Of a stretch of 64,000 nt of DNA, positions 34,324-43,863 are shown piece after piece. The first letter of the stretch is position 1; every line of letters begins with the position of its first letter. Below the pieces are notes generated by a model that had not been told where the DNA came from, ran no database searches, and worked only from the letters and a program-made list of their open reading frames with translations. The stretch lies in the NCBI GenBank assembly GCA_041398845.1, contig JAWKTZ010000006.1, forward strand, positions 2,356,001-2,420,000, read 5' to 3'. Made by a program: the position numbers and the translations under genes. This stretch comes from Fuerstiella sp041398845 (lineage in GTDB: Bacteria > Planctomycetota > Planctomycetia > Planctomycetales > Planctomycetaceae).

Positions 34324-36041
34324 ATGGCCAGATTGATTCCCGATGTTGATCCCCGCACCATCAATTTGAAACCCGAACGCGACGTAGCGGTCGCGCTGGT
34401 GCGCGACCTGCCGGACAACTGTCTGATTTATCACAGCTACTGCTGGCTGAAACGTGACGAAGAACTTCGTCAGCAGCCGCTGAAAGAGGGGGAAGCCGAT
34501 TTTCTGATTCTTGATCCGCAGTTCGGACTTCTGGATCTGGAAGTGAAAGGTGGCCCGATCAGCCCCGCAGCAACGACGGCGAAGACAGCTACTTTCGCCA
34601 GCTTTCGGGTGGTCGACGGCGAGACATCGGCAATCCGTTTGACCAGGCCAGAAAAAACCTGCACGCTGTGGAAAAGATTCTGGGGCTCAAGGAATCCAGT
34701 CAGTGGTTTGGTGGCTGTTATGGCTAAGCGGTGATGTTTCCCGACTGCCCGGCGAATCGCACAGCGAACGGCCCGTTGAAATTGCCGCACGATGTGGATC
34801 CCAGCGTCGTGTTCTACGCCGATCACCTGACCGACATGGATCGAGCGATTCGAGGTGCCTTCAACAGCTATACAAGAATGAAACACTCAGCGCTCAGTCC
34901 CGCAGCAGCTAATCGCTGTCGCGAAGAACTCAAACCCGTCTTTCGGCTGCTGCCCGCCAGTTGGCGCAATCTGGAAAGCGACGAAGAATCGCTGGTGCAA
35001 CTGACGACTCAGCAGCAGCAGGTCATGAATGGCCTTCGCGACAATCCCCGGCTGACGGTTCGCGGTGGAGCGGGAGCCGGAAAAACGATGCTGGCGTTCT
35101 GGCGCGCGGTCACGTTTGTTCGCGAAGGGATGTCTGTGTTGCTGCTGTGTTTCAACAGTGGCCTCGCAGAATGGCTCAATCATCGAGCTGACATGGAATT
35201 GGAGGTTGAGCTTCGCAACAACGTCCGAATCTCAACCTTCCATTCGCTGTGCCGACACTTCCATGACCTCGCGGGTGTCCCGTTTCAACCACCATCCAGA
35301 CGAGACGAAGCGCAACAGTTCTGGAACGCAGACGTACCGAACACCATGTTCGACTCTATTCTTGACCAAGTCGCAGAACCGCGCTTCGACGCGATTATCG
35401 TGGACGAAGCCTAGGATTTCGCCAGCGACTGGTCGCTGGTCGTAGAATCATTGCAGCGTGAGCGACTCGGGCCGCTGTACATCTTCCACGACCCTCATCA
35501 GAGTCTGTTTCGTGAGGGGCATTCGCTGCCGAAAACGGATGCCATTTTTCGGTTAACCATGAACTGCCGCAACACGCGTCGTATTCACAAATTCAGCATG
35601 CAGTTTCTGGACGCAGACATCGAATCGAGCAACCTCGTTCCGGAAGGAATTGCTCCGGAACGCCATTCGGCGCGGTCGGACGACGATCAGCGTGATCGCT
35701 GCGGAACGATTTTGACTGCCTGGAAGCTGCAGTACCGCCTGACGCCTGATCGCATCGCCATTCTGTCACCCGTACGACGCCAACGAAGTTGCCTTGCCGA
35801 GCATGCAAAAATATCTGGATTCCCCATTGTCGACTCGGCTGCCGACTGGCGCAATGGGAAGGGACTACTGTTCAGCACCATTACCGCGTTCAAGGGATTG
35901 GAAGCCGACGCGGTGATTATTCTGGCGGCAGAACAAGCGGCGTGCGAAACTGACATCAGCAATTACGTGGCGACGTCAAGGGCGAAGCATTTACTGGCGA
36001 TGATTCATCTGAATACTGTCAAAGTTGTCGGAAAGCCATAG
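34324..36041 (+). pseudogene. NERD nuclease-UvrD helicase, broken by a frameshift and two stops
   Basis: Starts 30 bp after the helicase. The NERD nuclease domain is clear: KEGEADFLILDPQFGLLDLE then VKGG, with catalytic-type D59, E73 and K75. A one-base loss in a C run at 34563-34566 shifts the frame; the downstream frame gives NDGEDSYFRQLSGG and GNPFDQARKNLHAVEKILGL. TAA at 34725-34727 interrupts CYG-stop-AVMFPD. The UvrD-like helicase follows: P-loop TVRGGAGAGKTMLAFWRA, then IIVDEA, TAG at 35412-35414 where the Q of VDEAQDF belongs, then DFASDWSLVVESLQ. The C-terminal domain is GLLFSTITAFKGLEADAVII and YVATSRAKHLL. An intact product would be about 572 residues. Three lesions make it a true pseudogene. 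Confidence 0.88.
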
Positions 36042-36148
36042 CAAGCCACTTGGACGTTGACGCATTCATGTTGTTTGAACGCTGATTTCTCGGCGGATAG
36101 ACTCCAGCACTCTCATGCTAATCGTTTTCTCTTGGTGGTCTGCCATTG

Positions 36149-37354
36149 ATGTCGAAAGATTGTTCACCGATACTGTCGATCGCATGGATCTCGCGAGGCC
36201 GGCTGTTTGTCAAACGTGAAGGCGGCGACGTTCAGGAAATTGAAAGCGACTTCGCGAAGAATTCGCTGGAACGTGAGCTGCGGCATTCCAGCAACAATGC
36301 ATGGAAAGATCGCAGTGGAGTCTGGGGCAACATGGGAATGGCTCCACCCGGAATGGCTCCCTGGGCATCCGTGGATGCGAAGCGAAGAATCCGCTTTGTG
36401 ACGGCGGCCAAAGGTGATTCGCCGGACGAAATCTACTATGTGCTGGATCTGGGAGCGGTCGGAGGTCTGTTTAAATACAACATGGAACTGGACGAAGAAA
36501 CACGACTGGTTCACAGCCAGAGTTTCACAGCTCAGGATATTTCTCGACATCCTGAGAACCGGCAGATTGCCGTGTCGGTCAGGCGTGATGACGGCACGAT
36601 GGGACTGTCAATCAATCGACATGACGGTTTGTACGGTAAGCTGATCACGCTGTCAGACACCATCGATGAAGCACCGTCGTGGCTGCCGGATGGTTCTCGA
36701 CGGTTGCTTTTTCAATCATCAGCGATCGGCCGGAATGATGATGGTGTCGCGATTGGCAAGAGCACCTGTCGAGTGGAACTGCTGGATCTGGAAGCCGAGG
36801 AAATTACAAAGCTGCACGAAGAAGAACGTCTTGATCTGCTGCAGCCACGAATGACGGCCGACGAAACTGTGCTGTTCATTCGTCGACCGTACAAAAGCAG
36901 TCATCGAGAACCACCGACACTGTGGGAAGTGACTCAGGATGTCTTCCTGTTTCCGTTTCGACTGGCTCGGACGTTTGTGCATCTGTTCAACTTCCTGTCG
37001 ATGGCGGTTTCCGGCAAACCGCTGATCACACCGGGAGGCCCGGAACGTGAGAGTCCCTCGGACAAACCATTCTTAATGCTGTACGGCCAGGCCGTGGATA
37101 CTCGCAAAGCCATGGATAAAGGAGTTGGCAAAGATGCGGATCGTCCGTTGGTGCCCAAAGAGTGGGAACTGGTTTCGAAAACGAAAGCCGGAGACGAAAC
37201 AGTGATTGCTCAAAACGTGCTTGCCTTTGATGTGACGCCGTCAGGTCACATCGTGTATTCAGACGGCCGCACAATTTTTTCCGTTCGCGACGGCGGCAGG
37301 CCTCAGAAGATTGGCAGCGGTGATGTCATTCAGAAAGTCGTCATTCTGTCATGA
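36149..37354 (+). CDS. TolB-like beta-propeller protein, unknown function
   Basis: 401 residues from ATG 36149. Repeated blade-like segments (DISRHPENRQIAVSVRRDDG, DEAPSWLPDGSRRLLFQSSA, QPRMTADETVLFIRRP, AFDVTPSGHIVYSDGRTIFS) indicate a TolB/WD40-like propeller without a signal peptide. A hydrophobic, amphipathic stretch near 265-290 (DVFLFPFRLARTFVHLFNFL) might contact the membrane. The stop overlaps the start of the rhomboid gene (ATGA), so the two are coupled and may act together. It is 107 bp past the broken NERD-helicase gene and probably belongs to the host background, not the defence operon. Confidence 0.65.
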   Translation: MSKDCSPILSIAWISRGRLFVKREGGDVQEIESDFAKNSLERELRHSSNNAWKDRSGVWGNMGMAPPGMAPWASVDAKRRIRFVTAAKGDSPDEIYYVLDLGAVGGLFKYNMELDEETRLVHSQSFTAQDISRHPENRQIAVSVRRDDGTMGLSINRHDGLYGKLITLSDTIDEAPSWLPDGSRRLLFQSSAIGRNDDGVAIGKSTCRVELLDLEAEEITKLHEEERLDLLQPRMTADETVLFIRRPYKSSHREPPTLWEVTQDVFLFPFRLARTFVHLFNFLSMAVSGKPLITPGGPERESPSDKPFLMLYGQAVDTRKAMDKGVGKDADRPLVPKEWELVSKTKAGDETVIAQNVLAFDVTPSGHIVYSDGRTIFSVRDGGRPQKIGSGDVIQKVVILS

Positions 37355-37941
37355 AGCACCGCGTGACGGAAGAACTGAATGGAGTTCTGGTCTTTGTGGG
37401 ACTGATCTGGGCCGTGTTCCTGATGGACGCGATTTTACCCGGCGACTTCAATCAATATGGGCTTGTTCCGCGACACGTATCGGGTTTGGCAGGCATCGTC
37501 ACCATGCCGTTTCTGCACGGCAGTTGGAGTCATCTGCTGGGAAATACGGTGCCGCTGGTCGTGCTGCTGACATTGCTGGCGGGATCACGAGCAAACAGCT
37601 TCCGGATTGTGCTGCGTCTGATTCTGAGCGGTGGTGCGTTGTTATGGCTGCTGGGACGATCCGATTCAATTCACGTGGGAGTCAGCGGACTGATCTATGG
37701 TTTGATGGCGTTCCTGATTGTGGCTGGATTTCGCGAAGGCCGTCTGATCGCCCTGGGAGTTGCGCTGCTGGTTGGCTTCCTGTACGGAGCGACTCTGATC
37801 AGCGGAGTTCTTCCGTTTGGTGTCGCTGACGGCGTTTCCTGGGACGGACACTTAACCGGAGCCATCGCCGGAGTCATCGTGGCCGTCACTTCAGTAAAAC
37901 CGACGAGTTCGAATTCCGATGTTGCCCAAGTCGATCTGTAA
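37351..37941 (+). CDS. Rhomboid-family intramembrane serine protease
   Basis: 196 residues, almost entirely membrane helices. Family motifs are present: the early HGSWSHLLGNT (His and Asn region), the catalytic Ser in HVGVSGLIYGLMAFL (GxSG), and the catalytic His in SWDGHLTGAIAGV in the last helix. It cleaves membrane proteins within or near the bilayer; the substrate is unknown. Translation is coupled to the propeller gene before it by a 4-base overlap. Complete and intact. Confidence 0.88.
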   Translation: MKHRVTEELNGVLVFVGLIWAVFLMDAILPGDFNQYGLVPRHVSGLAGIVTMPFLHGSWSHLLGNTVPLVVLLTLLAGSRANSFRIVLRLILSGGALLWLLGRSDSIHVGVSGLIYGLMAFLIVAGFREGRLIALGVALLVGFLYGATLISGVLPFGVADGVSWDGHLTGAIAGVIVAVTSVKPTSSNSDVAQVDL

Positions 37942-37954
37942 TCCCTCGGCAGGT

Positions 37955-38612
37955 CCTTCCAGACAACTCCGGATCGCAGCACGGACTCGGCTGACGATTT
38001 TTGAAAAGCCGGATGATGACGCCGCATTCATGCGTGTGGTCGCAGAGACATGGTAAATCGTGCCTCTCTCGATTTATGCCATGGTGGCAATGCCCGATCA
38101 CTGGCACTTTGTGGTCCGATCGGAAACCAGTAATCAGATCAGTGAGTTTTTTCGGCGGCTGACGGTAATGCATACGATGCGCTGGCACGCTCATTACGAA
38201 ACCGGCGGGACCGGACACTTGTGTCAGGGACTCTTCAAGTCGTTTCCGATCCAGTCCGACGGACATCTGCTGACCGTGATGAGATACGTCGAACGGAATC
38301 CCGTGGGCGGCAATTTCGCTGAGCTTGCGGAAGACCTGCCAATGGAGTTCCGCTTATGCTCGCCGCCAGCCTGCGACGGATTGCCTCTGGCTTGCGATTC
38401 CCGATGATCCGCCTTGGCTCCGAAACTGGCGTTCGTGGGTGAATCAAGTGGAGACAGAAGCAGAACTCACATCGCTTCGGCACAGCGTCCGTCTCGGCCC
38501 GCCGTTCGGTGATGATCAACGGATCAGAAGCAGTGCCGTTCGCCTGGGACTTGAAACCACCTCTCGATCAAGGGAACGCCCCGGAAAAGAGACCTGCCCC
38601 TGGTTCTCTTAG
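37955..38612 (+). pseudogene. REP-associated tyrosine transposase (RAYT, IS200-like Y1), decayed
   Basis: The protein is recovered across three frames. RLTIFEKPDDDAAFMRVVAE is followed by an in-frame TAA (38054-38056), then VPLSIYAMVAMPDHWHFVVR, SEFFRRLTVMHTMRWHAHYE, TGGTGHLCQGLFKSFPIQ and LLTVMRYVERNPVGGNFAEL. A base gain near 38338 shifts the frame to CQWSSAYARRQP and ends LRHSVRLGPPFGDDQ...RLGLETTSRSRERPGKET. The HWH (HUH-type) metal motif is readable. The N-terminal part also needs a frame change near 37985. RAYTs are single-copy domesticated relatives of IS200 transposases that move REP sequences; REP-like repeats occur in this window, but this copy is dead. Confidence 0.85.
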
Positions 38613-39538
38613 TTCAATGAACCGCCGGGTTCGAACAGTAGATGCACTCTGCCTCCGGTGAACTGCCCGGCACGAATTCCCCACCAATTATTCAATGTTT
38701 CGACATCATTGACGTCGGCAGAATTCATTTCCGCAAGATCGGCCAGCGACTTCAAGCAATTCTCACCAAGTCGTTTGTTTCGGGCGTAAAAATGTTGTCC
38801 GTTTCTGTGAGCGAAGAAGAGATCCCTCGCGTGTTCCGGGTGAGCGGCATTTGCCCTCGCCAGCAGCCACTCCACTCCTGCTGGACGGCCCAGTTCGGCA
38901 AGCCCGACGGCAGCAACGAATCGAGCAATCTGCCAATGGCCACCTTGATTGTCGGGCCATCGACCAACCTTGGAGTCTGTGTTCGATTCGGGGTTTGTTA
39001 ACACGTCGAGCAGGAAATGCTCACCTTCGGAACGGCTGGCATTCCGAACCGCGATTACGAATTCTCCAATCTCGAACCGAGTTGCCTGGCGTCCTCGAGA
39101 AATAACGTTCTTCAGGATTTCCGTTTCATGCGACTGCTCAGCAGGAGGCACTGACATTCCGCCAGCCTGGCTTCTCGCTCTCTTTCGACGCCCTGAAATC
39201 TCGAGCATATGCGACAGGATGGCCAGAGTTCGGGCCTTCACTCTGCGATTGCCGTTTCCCTTGCCCTCACATGCTGCTTCAAATTCCTGCAGCACGTGGG
39301 CGACAATCTCTGGATCATCCAGCCCTCGATTCGCAACCAGCACAACAGCAGCCCGGACCTGATTGGTCTCAATTCGAGACCGATTTGCCACGTACTGTCG
39401 AAACAAGCTCTCCGTGACATGAGCGTGCTGTTGCCGACTTTGATCTGCCTCGATCGTCGATTCACCCGGCGAACACTGTGCAAAGGCGGCACACTCTGGA
39501 GTTAAAGTGGCAGCCAGGGCAATGAAACAAAGTATCAT
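38609..39538 (-). CDS. Secreted protein of unknown function (helical-repeat-like)
   Basis: 309 residues with a signal peptide (MILCFIALAATLTPECAAFAQ). The rest is mostly helical: VRAAVVLVANRGLDDPEIVA, RFEIGEFVIAVRNASRSEGE, GHWQIARFVAAVGLAELGRP and GVEWLLARANAAHPEHARDL read like HEAT-type repeats used for binding other proteins. No catalytic motif is seen. Its 3' end overlaps the tail of the dead RAYT on the other strand by a few bases. Confidence 0.65.
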   Translation of the reverse strand: MILCFIALAATLTPECAAFAQCSPGESTIEADQSRQQHAHVTESLFRQYVANRSRIETNQVRAAVVLVANRGLDDPEIVAHVLQEFEAACEGKGNGNRRVKARTLAILSHMLEISGRRKRARSQAGGMSVPPAEQSHETEILKNVISRGRQATRFEIGEFVIAVRNASRSEGEHFLLDVLTNPESNTDSKVGRWPDNQGGHWQIARFVAAVGLAELGRPAGVEWLLARANAAHPEHARDLFFAHRNGQHFYARNKRLGENCLKSLADLAEMNSADVNDVETLNNWWGIRAGQFTGGRVHLLFEPGGSLN

Positions 39539-39574
39539 GATCGAGGTCCGTGATTTAGAAGATTTACTTGCGTG

Positions 39575-40675
39575 TTATTCCACGGCGGCTGCGACCAGTT
39601 GTGAGGTTGTGTCGCGCGGGTGTGGGGTGACGGCTCGGCCGGGCAGCGTGGTGAGGACGACGCACAGGGAATCTGTTGTGGGGTCGGCCCAGCACAGGGT
39701 GCCGGTTGAGCCGGTGTGGCCGAAGACGTTGCGGCTGCTTTTCGGTCCCTGCAAACGTGAACTCAGATCAAAGCCGATTCCTCGCGGCTGCATGCCCTCA
39801 GGATTGTGGTTGCGGATCATCATTCGCGCTGTTTCCGGACGCAGCAGCCGGCCTTGCGGATGCAGGAACGCATTCAGAAATTCTGCAACATCGCCGGCCG
39901 AACCATGAGCTGTTCCCCAGGGCGCTCCCAGCTTGCGCCAGTAGTCGCTGTTCCAGTCCCAGTTTTTTGTTGAAGGATCGCCGGCACCGGATTCCGGAGC
40001 GGCATGTTCTGTCTGGCATCTCATGAACGATTGTTGGTCAAGGTGCCCGACGCCCAAAGCAGAACGTGTCATCTGCAGAGGCTGGCAAACGGTTTCTGCC
40101 ACCAGTGACGCAATAGGTTGGCCGGAAATACGCTGAGCGACTTCCGTGGCCAGCAGGATGGCCATGCTGGAATAGTTGTATTGCGACCCCGGAGCAAACA
40201 GCAGTGGCGTGTGAATCGCAGCTTTAACAAACTCCGAAAGCGGCGCATGGGCAGCTCGAAGTTTTGCGTTTTCCGGTAACTGATCCGGCAGACCTGAGAT
40301 ATGCGTGAACAACTGACGCATCGTGATGCGGTCTCGGCCATCCCCCTGAAATTCCGGAAGGAACTTTTGAACGGGATCATCCAGTTGGAATTCTCCAGCG
40401 TCGTACAGTGTCATCACCGCCGCCACACAGATGGTCTTCGAAATCGATGCCAGCAGAAAAATCGCATCCTCAGTGTCTGCTTTGCCGAACGCCTTGGCGA
40501 ACACGGTGTCTCGATGCCGCACGTGCAACGATGCGGCGTGAACCTGCCCTGAGTTCACGGCGATGTTCAGAACGTCAGCCGCTTTGTCGAACCGGCTTTC
40601 CGACATCGCCGCTGCCAGCGGACGAGCGAACGCCAGTCCCAAACCGGCCTGCAGTACTGTTCTGCGTTTCAGCAT
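39575..40675 (-). CDS. Serine beta-lactamase-fold hydrolase (class C/EstB-like)
   Basis: 366 residues. The Tat-like start is MLKRRTVLQAGLGLAFARPLAA. The SxxK motif is S77-I-S-K80 (FLLASISKTICVAA); the second motif is YSS in GSQYNYSSMAILLATEVA (usually YxN); the third, KTG-like box is HTGSTG. QLFTHISGLPD is a frequent family segment. Members include esterases, D-aminopeptidases and penicillin-binding-like hydrolases as well as lactamases; nothing here specifies the substrate. It lies 36 bp upstream of the helical-repeat gene on the same strand, possibly in one transcript. Confidence 0.88.
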   Translation of the reverse strand: MLKRRTVLQAGLGLAFARPLAAAMSESRFDKAADVLNIAVNSGQVHAASLHVRHRDTVFAKAFGKADTEDAIFLLASISKTICVAAVMTLYDAGEFQLDDPVQKFLPEFQGDGRDRITMRQLFTHISGLPDQLPENAKLRAAHAPLSEFVKAAIHTPLLFAPGSQYNYSSMAILLATEVAQRISGQPIASLVAETVCQPLQMTRSALGVGHLDQQSFMRCQTEHAAPESGAGDPSTKNWDWNSDYWRKLGAPWGTAHGSAGDVAEFLNAFLHPQGRLLRPETARMMIRNHNPEGMQPRGIGFDLSSRLQGPKSSRNVFGHTGSTGTLCWADPTTDSLCVVLTTLPGRAVTPHPRDTTSQLVAAAVE

Positions 40676-40711
40676 GACACACCTTCCGTCTTGTTAGCCC
40701 GGTTCGAACGA

Positions 40712-42244
40712 TTATTTGCCGTACAGTTCGCCGACGCCGTTTTCCATGCCGTAGATCTGGCGGACTTCGTCGTGATTCAGCACGCGATTGAACACAGCAA
40801 GGTCATCCATGTGACCGACATAGGCAGCTCCTAAAACCAACAGCACCTGCGCCGGGTCCCAGCCGAACGTCAGGTCGCGATTTTCGATCGCACCTTTCAG
40901 TTCGCCGTTCATGTAAAGTCGGCCCGCCTGAGGTTTGTCTTTGCTGTTGATGTTTTCCAGAGTGAAGACCACATGAGTCCATTCTTCGCGCGAAAACGGA
41001 GGTCGTTCGACCTGGACCATGGGGCGTTTTTCGAATGGGATATCGGCCCACGACACGTTGTCGGGATTCCACAAATGAAACAGCGGTCGAATGGCGTAGC
41101 GAAAGTAACGCGGCGTTTCGTCCTTTGAAAATTCCAGAAAGATGAATCCCTTTTTGCTGTCGTCTCCGACAATCTGAATGGGATCGCAGTAGCCCGGTTC
41201 CAGATCCTTGTCCGGATTCAGCCGCAGCCAGCAGGACACGGTGCTGCTCCAGCCGGAGTTGTTGTAGCCAAGAACTCCGAAATCCGTGAAAGTCGGGCGG
41301 AATCCGCCCTTTTTCGGAAAGTGGAGTGCTCCACCAAATCGCCCGGCATCAGCGACCAGTGTGGCTTCATCGTTTGGCATGGCATGATGCATCTCTTTGC
41401 CTTGCCTGACGTAGCATGTCCGATCGCCGCGCGAGAAGTCGGCATCCAGGCTGTTGTCGAACGAGGCGTGCAGAGTCAGAGCGGCTGACAGCCTTGATGT
41501 GGGTTCGTCTGCCGTCGAAAGAAGTGTCTTTGCTTCATCGGCTGAGATGTCTCGAACAAACAGATTTCGCCAGCGAATTTCTCCGCCATGCGTCTGCAGC
41601 ATGATCGGACCTTTTGCAGGCAGCGCCTGAGATCGGTCCCAGAAGTTCTCCATGACACCACCGTCAACGACCAGTTGATCGTTCAGCCAGACCCATGTGC
41701 GACTGCCGACCTGACGGATACGCATCTGATTCCATTCACCAAACGGCTTGTCTGCTCGCACCATCGGATCGCGTCCGGCGGTTCCGGGAGTGTTATTGAA
41801 CAGTCCGCCGGAACCAAGGTGCGGCTTTCGAGTCGGACGTTTGGGATCGAACGGTTGGTTCCAGTCCCAGATCTGCACTTGCGGCGTGCCTCGCAGATAA
41901 ATTCCGCTGTCTGCTTTGGCAACCGTTTTGTATTCCAGGAGCAGTTCGATGTCGCCGAATTCTTCTTCGGTGGTGGCGTACGGACCGTGCCCGTCGTTGA
42001 CAAGTTCGCCGTTGTCGATTGTCCAGTGCGTTGAGAATTCAGCTCGCTGAGCTGCCAGGTTGGCTTCTTTTTTCTCGCCGGTCAGTTTGACCGAACTGTG
42101 AGGATTCAGGCCGTACCAACCCGTCAGGTCTTTGCCGTTGAAGATTGCCCGAAAGCCATCCGGCGGAGTTGGATCGTCGGCCTGCAGCAATGATGGCAGG
42201 CATAGGGCGGTGATCACACAAATCAGCGTCGAGAGGCGATGCAT
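40712..42244 (-). CDS. Secreted DUF1080 (3-keto-disaccharide hydrolase) plus LamG protein
   Basis: 510 residues with a signal peptide (MHRLSTLICVITALCLPSLLQA). Residues about 25-240 are DUF1080: GFRAIFNGKDLTGWYGLNPH, DIELLLEYKTVAKADSGIYL, PIMLQTHGGEIRWRNLFVRD. DUF1080 is now called 3-keto-disaccharide hydrolase and has a concanavalin-like fold. The C-terminal half is a second LamG-type sandwich (DNSLDADFSRGDRTC ... HVVFTLENINSKDKPQAGRL ... HMDDLAVFNRVLNHDEVRQI). It probably binds or cleaves polysaccharide fragments outside the cytoplasm. Its neighbour, a sulfatase, suggests a sulfated-glycan role. Confidence 0.88.
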   Translation of the reverse strand: MHRLSTLICVITALCLPSLLQADDPTPPDGFRAIFNGKDLTGWYGLNPHSSVKLTGEKKEANLAAQRAEFSTHWTIDNGELVNDGHGPYATTEEEFGDIELLLEYKTVAKADSGIYLRGTPQVQIWDWNQPFDPKRPTRKPHLGSGGLFNNTPGTAGRDPMVRADKPFGEWNQMRIRQVGSRTWVWLNDQLVVDGGVMENFWDRSQALPAKGPIMLQTHGGEIRWRNLFVRDISADEAKTLLSTADEPTSRLSAALTLHASFDNSLDADFSRGDRTCYVRQGKEMHHAMPNDEATLVADAGRFGGALHFPKKGGFRPTFTDFGVLGYNNSGWSSTVSCWLRLNPDKDLEPGYCDPIQIVGDDSKKGFIFLEFSKDETPRYFRYAIRPLFHLWNPDNVSWADIPFEKRPMVQVERPPFSREEWTHVVFTLENINSKDKPQAGRLYMNGELKGAIENRDLTFGWDPAQVLLVLGAAYVGHMDDLAVFNRVLNHDEVRQIYGMENGVGELYGK

Positions 42245-42313
42245 AGCGGGGCCTTAGCGGAATGTTGGGGGTGGGAACGGTCTGCAGTTGAGGCGTCTGA
42301 ATCGTGGCGGTCG

Positions 42314-43750
42314 CTATTTTCGATTCTTCTTCTTCGGTTTCAGGCGAAACGTCGCTCCGTTGTCGGGCGGCATGGAATTATGCCAGGCAACCACGGCCTT
42401 CTTCAACCGAGCCGTGATTTCGGGATGTTGATCAGCCATGTTGCTGGTTTCACCACGATCGGATTTCAGATTGTAGAGTTCCGGTTCTGAGCCGTCGTAT
42501 TCGCACAGCAGTTTCCATTGTCCGTCGCGAACAGCAAGGTCGGGAAGATCATCGTCACCGTAAAAGGCATCGCGATCGGGAGGTCGGCGAAACATGATTG
42601 GTGCCTGCCGTGATCCGCCCTGCCCCAGTAATGTGTCGGGCAGTGATTCTCCGTCAAAGCGGATTCCGTCCGGCGGTGGTGTTGATGTCATTGCCAGCAG
42701 TGTGGGGACAAGATCGATGGCACAGAAGACGGAATCGCGATCCACATAACCGCTCTTCTTCAGCAGACCGGGACTCCACGAAATTAAGGATGAGCGCACG
42801 CCGCCTTCGTACAGTTGAGTCTTGAAACCGCGAAACGGTCCGGCCGAACCGGCTCCCTGTTCCGGCCCGTTATCAGAACAGATCAGCACCAGCGTGTTGT
42901 TACGCAAAGATTCGGTTGACTGAATCATTTCGAACAGTTTTCCGAGCTGTCGGTCCATTTCCTGCAACACAGAAAGATACAGGCCTCGCTTGCCGTCCGC
43001 CCACTTGTCGACCGGAGGCCAGTACGGACCATGAACATCATCCGGCCACAGATTGATGTAGAACGGTTTCTTGTCTGCGACGGCTTTTTGAATGAACGGG
43101 ATCGCTGCGTCCACAAAGCCCCCCGTGATTTCTGATCGCTGCATCCAGCGATAGCCTTCGCCCAGACGTTCGGCATCTTCCCAGATGCGGCCGGGCTTGT
43201 CGTCACCGGGCTTCATCGTCAGCGGCAGCAGCTTGGGTCCCATGCCTTCGAAGTTCGTCAGTGACTGGTCGAAACCATAGTCGGTAATCGGTGGAGCATC
43301 ATCGACGTTGCGCTGACCTCCCATATGCCACTTACCGAAATGGCCAGTCGCATAGCCTGCCTGTTGCAGCGATCTGGCCAGCATTGGAGCCTTTGGATCC
43401 AGCCACTGCGCCATTCCTCGTTCGATGTTGCTCTCACGATTATTCAGGTAAGACGTGATCTTCCAGCGTTGAGGATACTGGCCGGTGGAGATCGCCGTGC
43501 GTGACGGCGAGCAGATGGGTGAGTTCACATAGAACTGCTCGAACCGAATGCCTTCGGACGCCATGCGGTCGATGTTGGGTGTCTGTGCATCCGTATTGCC
43601 GAAACACGAAAAGTCGCCCCAACCCATGTCGTCGATAAACACCAGCACGATGTTGGGACGCACATCGGCTGACGCTGTTGGCAGAAACGTCAGAAGCAAA
43701 GTGATGACAATGGACGTTGTTGAGGGACTGTATTTGAAAACTGAGAACAT
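42314..43750 (-). CDS. Secreted arylsulfatase-type sulfatase
   Basis: About 478 residues from ATG 43750, giving a signal peptide (MFSVFKYSPSTTSIVITLLL TFLPTASA). Motifs: NIVLVFIDDMGWGDFSCFG (metal Asp pair), TPNIDRMASEGIRF, and the formylglycine site C-S-P-S-R in INSP-like NSPICSPSRTAISTGQYPQR, where Cys must be matured by a formylglycine-generating enzyme. GHFGKWHMGG and CSDNGPEQGAG supply further active-site residues. Sulfatases release sulfate from marine polysaccharides and are amplified in planctomycetes. An in-frame upstream start exists but would bury the signal peptide. Confidence 0.93.
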   Translation of the reverse strand: MFSVFKYSPSTTSIVITLLLTFLPTASADVRPNIVLVFIDDMGWGDFSCFGNTDAQTPNIDRMASEGIRFEQFYVNSPICSPSRTAISTGQYPQRWKITSYLNNRESNIERGMAQWLDPKAPMLARSLQQAGYATGHFGKWHMGGQRNVDDAPPITDYGFDQSLTNFEGMGPKLLPLTMKPGDDKPGRIWEDAERLGEGYRWMQRSEITGGFVDAAIPFIQKAVADKKPFYINLWPDDVHGPYWPPVDKWADGKRGLYLSVLQEMDRQLGKLFEMIQSTESLRNNTLVLICSDNGPEQGAGSAGPFRGFKTQLYEGGVRSSLISWSPGLLKKSGYVDRDSVFCAIDLVPTLLAMTSTPPPDGIRFDGESLPDTLLGQGGSRQAPIMFRRPPDRDAFYGDDDLPDLAVRDGQWKLLCEYDGSEPELYNLKSDRGETSNMADQHPEITARLKKAVVAWHNSMPPDNGATFRLKPKKKNRK

Positions 43751-43863
43751 TGGCGTAGCCCTGCGGATTGACGAGATCGCTGTGAATTCGGAACATCTGA
43801 GTTGTTTGCGTTCGTACAGCATAACGGTCCGCCGTGCAGTTCGTAGTTCTGTGAGGAACTTCT

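Noticed and set aside
2015..35414. TAG reassigned to Gln because two TAG codons sit at conserved Gln positions
   Set aside because: TAG is the plain stop of several intact genes here (1660, 6286, 14710, 56444), and other broken genes carry TAA, TGA and frameshifts.
34731..35414. An intact separate helicase gene starting at GTG 34731
   Set aside because: The frame starts just after an in-frame TAA in the middle of NERD-linker sequence and ends before the DF of VDEAQDF; it is a fragment of one broken gene.
39575..40675. Antibiotic-resistance beta-lactamase
   Set aside because: The second motif is YSS rather than YxN and the gene sits among catabolic secreted proteins; an esterase or peptidase role is at least as likely.
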